DNA from: Maricaulis sp.
GTDB lineage: Bacteria > Pseudomonadota > Alphaproteobacteria > Caulobacterales > Maricaulaceae
Length of the DNA: 64,000 nucleotides
NCBI RefSeq assembly: GCF_030149515.1
Contig: NZ_JASBRI010000022.1
Coordinates: 248,001-312,000 of the forward strand
Reading direction: 5' to 3'
Shown here: one piece after another, positions 56,657 through 64,000 of the stretch
How the letters are laid out: every line of letters begins with the position of its first letter
Position numbering within the stretch: position 1 is the first letter of the stretch
Notes under the pieces: generated by a model
What the model was told of the DNA's origin: nothing
The model's input: only the letters and a program-made list of their open reading frames with translations
The model's database searches: none
Position numbers and translations under genes: made by a program

Positions 56657-57812
56657 GGGGATCTTCCTCGCAGGCTTGTTCCGCCGCCGCTTCCCGGTGA
56701 TGGGCGGCGAGGTAGTCGTGGGTGCGCATTTCCATCAGGCGCGAGGCGGTGCGTTCGAATTCGAAGGCTCCGTCGCCGGCCGGGTAGAGCTCGCCAGGCT
56801 CGGCATCGGCACTCATCACCAGCTTGGTCCTGGCCTCGTAGAGCGCGTCGATCAGGGTGACGAACCGCCTGGCTTCATTGCGCTTGTCCGGTGACAGGCG
56901 CGGGACGCTGTCCAGCAGTACGGTGTGGAAGCGCTCCGCAACGGCCAGGTAATCGGCCGCACCCAGGGGACGGGCACACAATTCGGGAAAGGTAAAGCGC
57001 GCCACCCCCGCCACTTCGCGCTCGACCACGAGCCGGCGGCCATTGACCTCCAGCGTGCAGTGCTGGGGCGCCGCCCCCGAGGTCAGCCTTTCCCAGGCCA
57101 GGTCCATGGCATGGCCGGCGTCCGCCCCCAGCGGGGCGTAGTAGACCGGCGCCGCCTCGAGCTGGCGCAGCCGGTGATCCACTCCGCCATCCAGTTCCAT
57201 CACATCCAGCCGTGCTTTCAGGAGGTCGATGAACGGCAGGAAGAGCTGGCGGTTGATTCCGTCGCGATAGAGATCGTCGGGAAAGCGGTTCGACGTCGCC
57301 ACCACGACCACGCCTTCGGCAAACAAGTGTTCGAACAGGCGGCCCAGGATCATTGCATCGGCGATGTCGGTGACCTGGAATTCGTCGAAGGCCAGGAGCC
57401 GGGCTTCGCCCGCCAGCGCCCGCGCCACCGGCGGGATCGGATCGTCGCCCGCCCCTTTCACATGTTCGGGACGGCGGCGGCGCTCCCCCCTGGACAGGCC
57501 GCGCCAGGCATTGATGCGGGCATGGGCGTCCTGCATGAATTCGTGGAAATGCGCCCGGCGGCGCTTTTCCACCGGCGCCGTTTCGACAAAAAGGTCCATC
57601 AGCATGGACTTGCCGCGGCCCACCCCGCCCCAGAGGTAGAGACCCTTTGGCGGCGGTTTCGGCTTTGTGAACAGTGGCTTGTGGCCCGGCTTCCAGGTCT
57701 TCAGGCGCACCGACAGATCGGTCAGCGCCTGCGCCGCCCGTTCCTGGTCAGCATCGTCGTTCAGGGTCCCCGCGGCGACACGCTGGCGCCACAACTCGAT
57801 CGGCGTGGTCAT
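56634..57812 (-). CDS. zapE: cell division protein ZapE (AFG1-like ATPase)
   Basis: A 392-residue AFG1/ZapE ATPase, which in E. coli binds FtsZ at constriction and in mitochondria helps degrade respiratory subunits. Walker A is WGGVGRGKSMLMD, Walker B is LLAFDEFQVTDIADAMIL, followed by VVVATSNRFPDDLYRDGINRQLFLPFI, all diagnostic. In many Alphaproteobacteria this gene lies just upstream of mdh; here a methyltransferase, an XRE pair and a DUF3291 gene separate them. Confidence 0.95.
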   Translation of the reverse strand: MTTPIELWRQRVAAGTLNDDADQERAAQALTDLSVRLKTWKPGHKPLFTKPKPPPKGLYLWGGVGRGKSMLMDLFVETAPVEKRRRAHFHEFMQDAHARINAWRGLSRGERRRRPEHVKGAGDDPIPPVARALAGEARLLAFDEFQVTDIADAMILGRLFEHLFAEGVVVVATSNRFPDDLYRDGINRQLFLPFIDLLKARLDVMELDGGVDHRLRQLEAAPVYYAPLGADAGHAMDLAWERLTSGAAPQHCTLEVNGRRLVVEREVAGVARFTFPELCARPLGAADYLAVAERFHTVLLDSVPRLSPDKRNEARRFVTLIDALYEARTKLVMSADAEPGELYPAGDGAFEFERTASRLMEMRTHDYLAAHHREAAAEQACEEDPHVPIDRS

Positions 57813-57864
57813 GGGTTCAAGGCTTGGGTGCTGCGCCCGCCAAGGTCAATGGCAAAGCACGCCA

Positions 57865-57963
57865 CTATCCCGCCGGCCACAGCCGCACGACAGCCAGCGC
57901 GCCCAGAACCAGTGTCGCCAGGCCGCCCACCCACAGCCAGACCGGTTTTTGCACGTCACGCAT
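57865..57963 (-). CDS. 32-residue membrane peptide
   Basis: A reading frame too short for the ORF track: MRDVQKPVWLWVGGLATLVLGALAVVRLWPAG, with one strong transmembrane helix and a short charged N-terminus. Its ATG at 57963 overlaps the thioesterase gene by 8 bases, so it would be translationally coupled. It fills most of the gap before zapE. The overlap and clean single-helix character support a real gene, but conservation is untested. Confidence 0.5.
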   Translation of the reverse strand: MRDVQKPVWLWVGGLATLVLGALAVVRLWPAG

Positions 57964-58384
57964 GAATGGCCTCCAGCGCCGTTCGCAGGGTCCGGGGCAA
58001 GCCTACAGGCCGGCGGCTCCCGCGGTCGACATAGACATGCACGAAATGACCCTGGGCGGCAGGGACATCTTCGCCCTGCCTGAACAGGCCGATCTCATAG
58101 GTCACCGAGGAGGTGCCGATCCGCGCCACGCGCACCCCCGCCTCGACGGTTTCCGGATAGGCCAGGGCGGCGAAGTAGTTGCAGCCGGTTTCCACCACGA
58201 GGCCGACAACGGCCCCGTCATGGATATCCAGACCGGCCTCCTCGATCAGGAAGGAATTCACGGCGGTATCGAAAAAGCCGTAATAGGCGGCATTGTTGAC
58301 ATGGCCATAGATGTCATTGTCGGCCCAGCGCGTGGGCAGCAACCGGAAACGCCTGTAGGCGTCGCGGGCACGTTTCTCGATCAC
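57956..58384 (-). CDS. acyl-CoA thioesterase (4HBT hotdog family)
   Basis: A 142-residue hotdog protein. RRFRLLPTRWADNDIYGHVNNAAYYGFFDTAVNSFLIEEAG is the classic 4HBT/YbgC opening, with the catalytic aspartate in WADNDIYGHVNN. It should hydrolyse small or medium acyl-CoA thioesters. It overlaps the upstream alcohol dehydrogenase gene by ATGA (58381-58384), so the two are coupled. Confidence 0.92.
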   Translation of the reverse strand: MIEKRARDAYRRFRLLPTRWADNDIYGHVNNAAYYGFFDTAVNSFLIEEAGLDIHDGAVVGLVVETGCNYFAALAYPETVEAGVRVARIGTSSVTYEIGLFRQGEDVPAAQGHFVHVYVDRGSRRPVGLPRTLRTALEAIHA

Positions 58385-59523
58385 AGCACCGCCTCATAGC
58401 AGGCCTTGGCGGCATCCAGCGTCATTTCCCGGGGATTGTTGACCAGAAGCCGGGTCACCTTCATCGCATCCTCGGCCAGTTTGGGCAGATCGTTGTGACT
58501 GACTCCGACCTGGCTTAGCCGGGTCTCGATCTTCACCGCGTCGGCAATGCGTTCCATCTCGTCGATCAGCGCGGCAGCACCGGGATTGGCCAGGCCGATA
58601 TGGGCCGAGAGTTCAGCATAGTGCGGTTCGGCGGCCTCGGCATTATAGCGCAGCACCGGCGGCAGCATCAGCGAGTTGGACAGGCCGTGCGGTACATGGA
58701 AAATCCCGCCCAGCGGATAGGCCAGCGCGTGCACGGCACCCACCGGCGCGTTGGCGAAGGCCTGCCCGGCCAGAAGCGCGCCCAGCAGCATGTCCTCGCG
58801 CGCCAGCGCGTCACGGCCGTCGGTGCAGGCGCGTTCGATGGCGCCGTGCAGCTTCTTCAGGCCCGCCAGCGCGAGCGCGTCGGAGATCGGGTTCTTGTGG
58901 ATTTTCGACGTATAGGCCTCGATCGCATGCACCATGGCATCGATACCGGTGGCGGCTGTGACAGCACGCGGCAGGCCGTAGGTCAGCTCGGCGTCCAGAA
59001 CCGCGATATCGCCATAGAGCACCGGATCGTTCACGCCCATTTTCGAGGTCTCGCCGACCGTCACGACGGAGATCGGCGTCACTTCCGATCCGGTTCCCGC
59101 CGTGGTCGGGATGAGGATCAGCGGCAGGCGGGCGCCCCGGACCCGGTCGACACCATACATGTCCGCAAGCGGCTGATCGGTGCCCAGCAGCAGGGCCACC
59201 AGCTTGGCCGTATCCATGGACGAACCGCCGCCGAAACCGATCACCAGTTCGGCCCCGAACTGACGCGCCTCCTCGACCGCTGCCAGCACCATGTCCTCCG
59301 GCGGATCGGCGACGACACTGTCATTGACCGCCACCGCCAGGCCGGCCGCCTCAAGCCCGGCAATGGCACCGTCCAGCAGGCCGAGGCCGCGCACGCCCGT
59401 ATCCGTGACGATAAATATCCGCCGCCGCGACCCGATCAGCGGTGCGGCGATATCCGCCAGCCGGTTCGCCGATCCCGGTCCGGCATGGATATGGGGAACG
59501 GTGCGAAAATCGTACTCGGCCAT
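58381..59523 (-). CDS. iron-containing alcohol dehydrogenase
   Basis: A 380-residue group III dehydrogenase. The dinucleotide motif is VIGFGGGSSMDTAKLVALL, then PTTAGTGSEVTPISVVT, and the iron ligands are in ATGIDAMVHAIEAY, FHVPHGLSNSLMLP and neighbouring histidines. Substrate unknown. The first gene of a coupled pair with the thioesterase, suggesting aldehyde/acyl-CoA metabolism. The track start at 59628 is upstream of the plausible ATG at 59523. Confidence 0.95.
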   Translation of the reverse strand: MAEYDFRTVPHIHAGPGSANRLADIAAPLIGSRRRIFIVTDTGVRGLGLLDGAIAGLEAAGLAVAVNDSVVADPPEDMVLAAVEEARQFGAELVIGFGGGSSMDTAKLVALLLGTDQPLADMYGVDRVRGARLPLILIPTTAGTGSEVTPISVVTVGETSKMGVNDPVLYGDIAVLDAELTYGLPRAVTAATGIDAMVHAIEAYTSKIHKNPISDALALAGLKKLHGAIERACTDGRDALAREDMLLGALLAGQAFANAPVGAVHALAYPLGGIFHVPHGLSNSLMLPPVLRYNAEAAEPHYAELSAHIGLANPGAAALIDEMERIADAVKIETRLSQVGVSHNDLPKLAEDAMKVTRLLVNNPREMTLDAAKACYEAVL

Positions 59524-59785
59524 GACGCGGCAATTCCCGATTACAGTTAACGGTACGGCATCCATGTTCCATGGTCGGACTGCAGCGCGCGCTTGGCAAG
59601 CGCCGGGTGCGGAAAATCCGGCTAGCACACTGAATTCACTGATACGCCCGATTGCCTTGCAAAACAGGTTTCAACGGGTAGGCGAGACCTGATGAGGGAT
59701 TCATTTTCAAATACTGGTGAACGCCGTTCGACGCGCCTAGCTTTCGCGCACAAACAACAACAAAACTGTGTATGGGTGTTCGAGT

Positions 59786-60169
59786 ATGGCGGTCAGGGTC
59801 GACCTCGCCGAAGGCGGTCGCTTTATCGAGATTCTGTCGGAAGGCCACATCACCCGGCGAGAAGCCGGCTGGGCTACAGAGCGTACGTGCGAACTCCTGC
59901 GCACGCATGACGTCGCCGGCATCCTGGCGGACAGCCGCGGCGCGGAACGGCAGGTCTCCCCCCTGCTTTCGGGCGAACTGATCGAGAATTTCCTGTTTGC
60001 TGTCGGCCGCGCCGTTCCCACTGCCTACGTCCTGCCCGAAAGCTGGAGCGAGGAGTACACCGCCCGTGTACGCGAACAGGTGACGGAATGGTCGCAAAAC
60101 GCCCGTTATTTCAGCAGTATCGAGACTGCCCGGGACTGGCTGATCGCCTCCGCCGGAGCCCGCGCCTGA
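59786..60169 (+). CDS. hypothetical SpoIIAA/STAS-like small protein
   Basis: A 127-residue protein (MAVRVDLAEGGRFIEILSEGHITRREAGWATERTCELLRTHDVAGILADSRGAERQ) whose pattern parallels the 23715-24116 product, ending in FSSIETARDWLIAS. A SpoIIAA-like fold is suspected in both. An in-frame GTG at 59768 is an alternative start. It is followed by a strong terminator and stands alone. Confidence 0.65.
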   Translation: MAVRVDLAEGGRFIEILSEGHITRREAGWATERTCELLRTHDVAGILADSRGAERQVSPLLSGELIENFLFAVGRAVPTAYVLPESWSEEYTARVREQVTEWSQNARYFSSIETARDWLIASAGARA

Positions 60170-60196
60170 CACCGCCTTGCCTGACCAAGGCCATTA

Positions 60197-60230
60197 CCCC
60201 CGGCGCCCGCGAGCGCCGGGGGCTTTTTTT
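60197..60230 (+). terminator. Rho-independent terminator
   Basis: A perfect 10-bp stem (CCCCCGGCGC / GCGCCGGGGG) with loop CCGCGA, then a C and seven T residues. It ends the 59786-60169 transcript and lies 3 bases before the convergent mmsA stop. Confidence 0.95.
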
Positions 60231-60232
60231 GG

Positions 60233-61732
60233 CTAGTTCATCGTCGGGATGACAAAGGCCTGATCGCCGATATCGCCGGTGGGCCAGCGCTGGGTCACCG
60301 TCTTGATCTTGGTAAAGAAGCGGATGCCGTCGGTGCCGTACTGGTTGGTGTCGGTGAAGGCCGACCGCTTCCAGCCGCCGAAGGAATGATAGGCCACAGG
60401 TACCGGGATCGGCACATTGATGCCGACCATGCCGACCTGGACCTTCTTGGCAAATTCGCGCGCGGCCAGCCCGTTGCGGGTAAAAATGGCCACGCCGTTA
60501 CCGTACTGGTGCTCGGACGGCAGGTGCGCTGCCTCGTCGAGACTGCCGGCGCGCACAACCTGCAGCACCGGGCCGAAGATTTCTTCCTGGTAGGACCGCA
60601 TCTCCGGTTTGACATTGTCGAACAGGCTCGGCCCGATGAAGAAACCGTTCTCGTGGCCCTGCAGGGAGAAGCCGCGGCCGTCGAGCAGCAGGTCGGCGCC
60701 TTCGTCGACGCCGGCCTGGATCCAGTTCTCGATCGATGTGCGGTGTGCGGCGGAGACGACCGGGCCGTAATGGGCATCCGCATCCGTGGAGATGCCGACG
60801 CGCAGCTTGGCCGCTTCCTCTTTCATGCGGCCGACGAATTCATCGGCGGTGTCCTTGCCGACCGGCACGGCCACGGGCAGCGCCATGCAACGCTCGCCGG
60901 CCGAGCCGAAGGCGGCGCCGAGGAAGTCGTTGACCACCTGGTCCATGTCGGCGTCGGGCATGATGATGCCGTGGTTCTTGGCCCCGCCCATGGCCTGGAA
61001 ACGCTTGCCGGTCTGGGCGCAGGTCGAGGCGATGTAGTGGGCGATATTGGACGACCCCACGAAGGAGACGGCCTTGATGTCGTCATTGTGCAGAAGGGCG
61101 TCGACGGCGGTCTTGTCGCCATGGATCACCTGCAGCACACCTTCGGGCAGGCCGGCCTCGATCATCAGCTCGGCCAGGCGGACCGGCACAGACGGGTCCT
61201 TCTCCGAGGGTTTCAGGATCATGGCATTGCCGGTCGCCAGCGCCATGCCCATGAACCACATCGGGATCATGGCCGGGAAATTGAACGGGGAAATGCCCGC
61301 CACCACGCCCAGCGGCTGGCGCATGGAATAGACATCGATGCCCGTGCCGGCGCTTTCGGTATACTCGCCCTTCATCAGGTGCGGCACGCCCATGGCGAAC
61401 TCGATCACTTCCAGGCCGCGGATCAGATCGCCCTTGGCGTCGGCGATCACCTTGCCGTGCTCGGAGGAGAGGAGATGGGCCAGCTCGTCCATCTCGGCCT
61501 CGACGAGCGCCTTGTATTTCATCAGCACGCGGGCACGGCGCTGGGGGTTCATCGCCGCCCATTCCGGTTGCGCCTCGCTGGCCCGGGCCACCGCCTGTGC
61601 GACCTCTTCGGGAGTGGCGAACTGGACGCGCGCCTGAACCTCGCCGGTGTTCGGATTGAACACGTCGCCGAACTGGCCCGAAGACCCGGCAAAGGTCTTG
61701 CCGTCGATGAAATGATGGATCTCGCGCGTCAT
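60233..61732 (-). CDS. mmsA: methylmalonate-semialdehyde dehydrogenase (acylating)
   Basis: A 499-residue CoA-acylating aldehyde dehydrogenase in valine and pyrimidine or inositol breakdown, making propionyl-CoA or acetyl-CoA. The catalytic cysteine is in GSAGERCMALPVAV, and the N-terminal SPFNFPAMIPMWFMGMALATGNA is family-typical. Two ATGs are possible; 61732 (MTREIHHF) is chosen because GGGAG lies 7 bases upstream, whereas the same site is only one base from the ATG at 61738. Confidence 0.96.
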   Translation of the reverse strand: MTREIHHFIDGKTFAGSSGQFGDVFNPNTGEVQARVQFATPEEVAQAVARASEAQPEWAAMNPQRRARVLMKYKALVEAEMDELAHLLSSEHGKVIADAKGDLIRGLEVIEFAMGVPHLMKGEYTESAGTGIDVYSMRQPLGVVAGISPFNFPAMIPMWFMGMALATGNAMILKPSEKDPSVPVRLAELMIEAGLPEGVLQVIHGDKTAVDALLHNDDIKAVSFVGSSNIAHYIASTCAQTGKRFQAMGGAKNHGIIMPDADMDQVVNDFLGAAFGSAGERCMALPVAVPVGKDTADEFVGRMKEEAAKLRVGISTDADAHYGPVVSAAHRTSIENWIQAGVDEGADLLLDGRGFSLQGHENGFFIGPSLFDNVKPEMRSYQEEIFGPVLQVVRAGSLDEAAHLPSEHQYGNGVAIFTRNGLAAREFAKKVQVGMVGINVPIPVPVAYHSFGGWKRSAFTDTNQYGTDGIRFFTKIKTVTQRWPTGDIGDQAFVIPTMN

Positions 61733-61961
61733 GATCATGCTCCCGGTGGATGGTTCCGGCGGTCTGGCGCCGCCTGTCTCGCGGGTGACTTAGTATGCGC
61801 GGACCGGGCTGTCGAGCGCCCGGCCGGTGTGGGAAGTGTGCAACGCTGATATTCGCTCGCTCCCGGCGGCTGCAGAACAACTATCCGTTGAGGCCGAGTT
61901 GTGGTTTTCTTGCCGAACCAGGAAACGGGCGAAACCGCCTGGTTTGCGATTGAGGGGTAAA

Positions 61962-64000
61962 ATGACACACGCAAATCCGAACCCGCGCTCGTGGCGCAAG
62001 GCCTTGTCCACGACCGCATCCGCCGTTGCGCTCGCCGTGGCCGGCGCGGCGACAGCCATCACGCCGGCCGGGGCGATTCCCTACCGGGACGATGTCGGCG
62101 ATGGCGGTTCCCAGGCCTTCGCCGCCGGCTGGGATGGCGTGGTTCAGATTTTCATGTGGGACCAGGCCTCCGGCAGCATCTTCTTCAACTGCACCGGTTC
62201 GATGGTGAATGCGCGCACGGTTCTCACCGCGGCCCACTGCCTGAATTCGCGCAGCTCGGAAGACTATGGTTTCGGCGGCAGCACCGTTCCGATCATCGCC
62301 TACGGCCCGGACACTTTCGTACCGCTGTTCAACTGGATCGGCACCGACCGGCAATTCGTCGACGATCTTAACGGCCTGACCTTCGGCATCGATGCCATCG
62401 TGCATCCGGACGGCGCGATCGACGGGTTTCCCTTCCCGGCCGCCGACGTGGCCATGATCGCCACGCTCGATCCGCTCTATACGCTGCCCACCTATTCCAT
62501 GCTGTTCAGCCCCATCCCCAGCGACGTGTTCGAACAGGGCGTCCTGGTCAACCAGATCGGCTACGGCACCTTCCATGCCGGCTCTACCGACGCCGGCAGC
62601 ATCAATGGCAAGCGCCGCGCCGGCGAAAACATGCTGGGTCTTCTGGCCTCGCAGAGCGATTTCTTCCAGGCACTGGCCCAGAACGAAGGCGCGGGATCGC
62701 CCGCACCGTCCGACAACCAGCTGCTCTACTGGACCGATTTCGACCTGCCGGACCGGACGGGCGAATGCACGCGCGGCGCCGATCCGCTCTTCGCCCTGCC
62801 CAACAGCATTTCCTGCGACGACTGGGACGGTTCCTCCGGCGTCTTCATGGATGGCGACACGGTCATCCTGCCCGGGCCGAGCATCGACTATTTCCCGGGC
62901 GATGCCCTGCCCAACGAAGTGGCAACGGCCGGCGGCGATTCCGGCGGTCCGCTGATGGCGATGAACATCCACGACCAGCCGCTGATCCTCGGCGTGCTGT
63001 CGGGCGGTTTCATCCCTGGCTTCTTCCACGCTGCGGGCCAGTCCTATGGCGAAGTGAGCTATTACAACCCGCTGTTCACGGTTCATGACTTCATTTCCGA
63101 GAACAACCCCTACAAGTATGTCTCGGCGGTCGCCGGGAACGGCGTCTGGAGCGATCCGGAGCACTGGGTCCAGACGATGGATCCGAACTATTTCATCTAT
63201 GATGGCGGGGAGATCGTGAACGGCCTGCCGGACACGCCGGCCGAAGGCCTGGACGGCCGCCGTCCGACCGAAGGGGTGGTTTTCGACACGCCGGTCGGCG
63301 AGTACGATACCGGCGACGATGCTGCTTCCGCGGAAGCACCCGGCTTCTCGGCGACGGGCGATATCGCCAGCCGCAACCCGGCGCAGGCCGCCAGCAACGA
63401 CAAGGCCGAAGCCGTCCTCGTGATGGATGACGCGTCCGCTCCGGCCCAGGCGGCTACTGGCGGCAAGACCGCCACGCCGGTTATGGATACCGGCCCGGCC
63501 ACGACCGATCTGACAGCATCCGGCGTCGTCGCCGACGCGTCGGGCCAGCTGGCCGATGCGGGCCGGTCCGATCCGCTGGCCCAGTCGGGTTCCGCGGCGA
63601 GCCTGGGCGTTGCGTCCGGGCCGGGCTCGACCGGCTTCGTACCCAACAACACGTTCGGCGCGATCGGCACGGCCTTCGCCAATCCGGCCCAGTTCTTCGA
63701 GGTCACGCTCGATGCCGCCGGCACGACCACGCTGGATATGCATGTCGAGATCGACAAGCTGAACATCCGCGGTGCCGGTGCGGCGCTCGACATCGCCAGC
63801 GACTGGTCGCTGTTCAGCAATATCAATGTCGAGGTGTTCGACGGATCGCTGAATGTGGACGGCCTCCTCGGCTCACGCGAACTCGTCCTGTGGGGCGGGG
63901 AGCTGACAGGGTCCGGCGACATTCTCCTGTTCGAGCCCAACCTGCTTTTCGGCAATGGCCTCTACCAGCCCGGTACGCTGTTCAACATCGCCGGCACAGT
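61962..64000 (+). CDS. secreted trypsin-like serine protease, 3' end outside window
   Basis: Open from the ATG at 61962 to the window end, so absent from the ORF track. GAGGGG lies 5 bases upstream. About 680 residues are visible: a basic, hydrophobic signal sequence (SWRKALSTTASAVALAVAGAATAITPAGA), an S1 protease domain with His92 (LTAAHC), Asp162 (AADVAM) and Ser327 (GGDSGGPL), a glycine/aspartate-rich part with GNGVWSDPEHW, an Ala/Gly/Ser-rich linker (about 440-560), and a start of a repeat region (IRGAGAALDIASDWSLFSNINVEVFDGSLNVDGLLGSRELVLWGGELTGSGDI). The last part looks like beta-helix passenger sequence of an autotransporter; the barrel domain would lie beyond the window. Confidence 0.85.
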   Translation, partial: MTHANPNPRSWRKALSTTASAVALAVAGAATAITPAGAIPYRDDVGDGGSQAFAAGWDGVVQIFMWDQASGSIFFNCTGSMVNARTVLTAAHCLNSRSSEDYGFGGSTVPIIAYGPDTFVPLFNWIGTDRQFVDDLNGLTFGIDAIVHPDGAIDGFPFPAADVAMIATLDPLYTLPTYSMLFSPIPSDVFEQGVLVNQIGYGTFHAGSTDAGSINGKRRAGENMLGLLASQSDFFQALAQNEGAGSPAPSDNQLLYWTDFDLPDRTGECTRGADPLFALPNSISCDDWDGSSGVFMDGDTVILPGPSIDYFPGDALPNEVATAGGDSGGPLMAMNIHDQPLILGVLSGGFIPGFFHAAGQSYGEVSYYNPLFTVHDFISENNPYKYVSAVAGNGVWSDPEHWVQTMDPNYFIYDGGEIVNGLPDTPAEGLDGRRPTEGVVFDTPVGEYDTGDDAASAEAPGFSATGDIASRNPAQAASNDKAEAVLVMDDASAPAQAATGGKTATPVMDTGPATTDLTASGVVADASGQLADAGRSDPLAQSGSAASLGVASGPGSTGFVPNNTFGAIGTAFANPAQFFEVTLDAAGTTTLDMHVEIDKLNIRGAGAALDIASDWSLFSNINVEVFDGSLNVDGLLGSRELVLWGGELTGSGDILLFEPNLLFGNGLYQPGTLFNIAGT

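Overview
The window is a G+C-rich chromosomal segment of an alphaproteobacterium, most likely in or near the Maricaulales/Hyphomonadaceae (inference). The grounds are the gene content and order (dnaA-dnaN-recF, rpsT, mutM, ubiE, ubiB, coaC/coaB, dut; a zapE/mdh/sucCD set; fabA-fabB-fabI), an alphaproteobacterial flagellin tail, and an abundance of membrane-anchored LytTR regulators. It is densely coded, with many 4-bp ATGA/GTGA start-stop overlaps, one tRNA, no rRNA, no CRISPR array and no recognisable insertion sequence.

Region by region. 0-5.8 kb: the end of a flagellin gene with its terminator, tRNA-Arg(CCG), an SdpR-type repressor with a four-helix membrane protein, an orphan ABC ATPase, a zinc-finger protein, a DASS anion transporter and a ParDE toxin-antitoxin pair. 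5.9-19.9 kb: replication genes polA, gyrB, recF, dnaN, dnaA, then rpsT; a cassette of a LysE-type exporter, GT2 and GT-C glycosyltransferases and a VTT membrane protein separates recF from gyrB. The dnaA-rpsT gap carries several dyad symmetries, GANTC sites and a strong rpsT terminator, but no clear DnaA-box array. 20-31 kb: crotonase, GumN/TraB protein, mutM, ubiE, ubiB, a stand-alone globin sensor domain, coaC and coaB as two separate overlapping reading frames, dut, a Pif1-like helicase and a MoeB/ThiF E1-like enzyme.

31-41 kb: a secreted metallo-beta-lactamase fold enzyme, an SH3-like protein, the unsaturated fatty-acid genes fabA-fabB, an alpha/beta hydrolase, fabI, a hexapeptide acetyltransferase, a 2OG-Fe(II) oxygenase, and a divergent acyltransferase-3/LytTR pair. 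41-58 kb: TCA genes sucD-sucC and mdh plus zapE, spread over 16 kb on one strand with accessory genes between them. These include two tandem paralogous proteins that look like catalytically dead EAL-type proteins, DoxX, a carotenoid-oxygenase-family protein with a DUF2141 protein, a broken DUF2306 gene and an intact one, two more LytTR regulators, a double-Usp protein, GNAT and TspO-like proteins. 58-64 kb: thioesterase and iron-type alcohol dehydrogenase, mmsA, and the first ~680 residues of a secreted trypsin-like protease that runs off the window and is missing from the ORF track.

Most interesting points: the tandem degenerate EAL-like pair upstream of sucCD, the split coaC/coaB, the interrupted zapE-mdh-sucCD and recF-gyrB neighbourhoods, the frameshifted DUF2306 relic translationally coupled to the carotenoid oxygenase gene, the dyad-rich dnaA upstream region, a 17-bp palindrome in front of the globin gene, and an apparently leaderless SdpR-type repressor. 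None of these could be checked by database search here.
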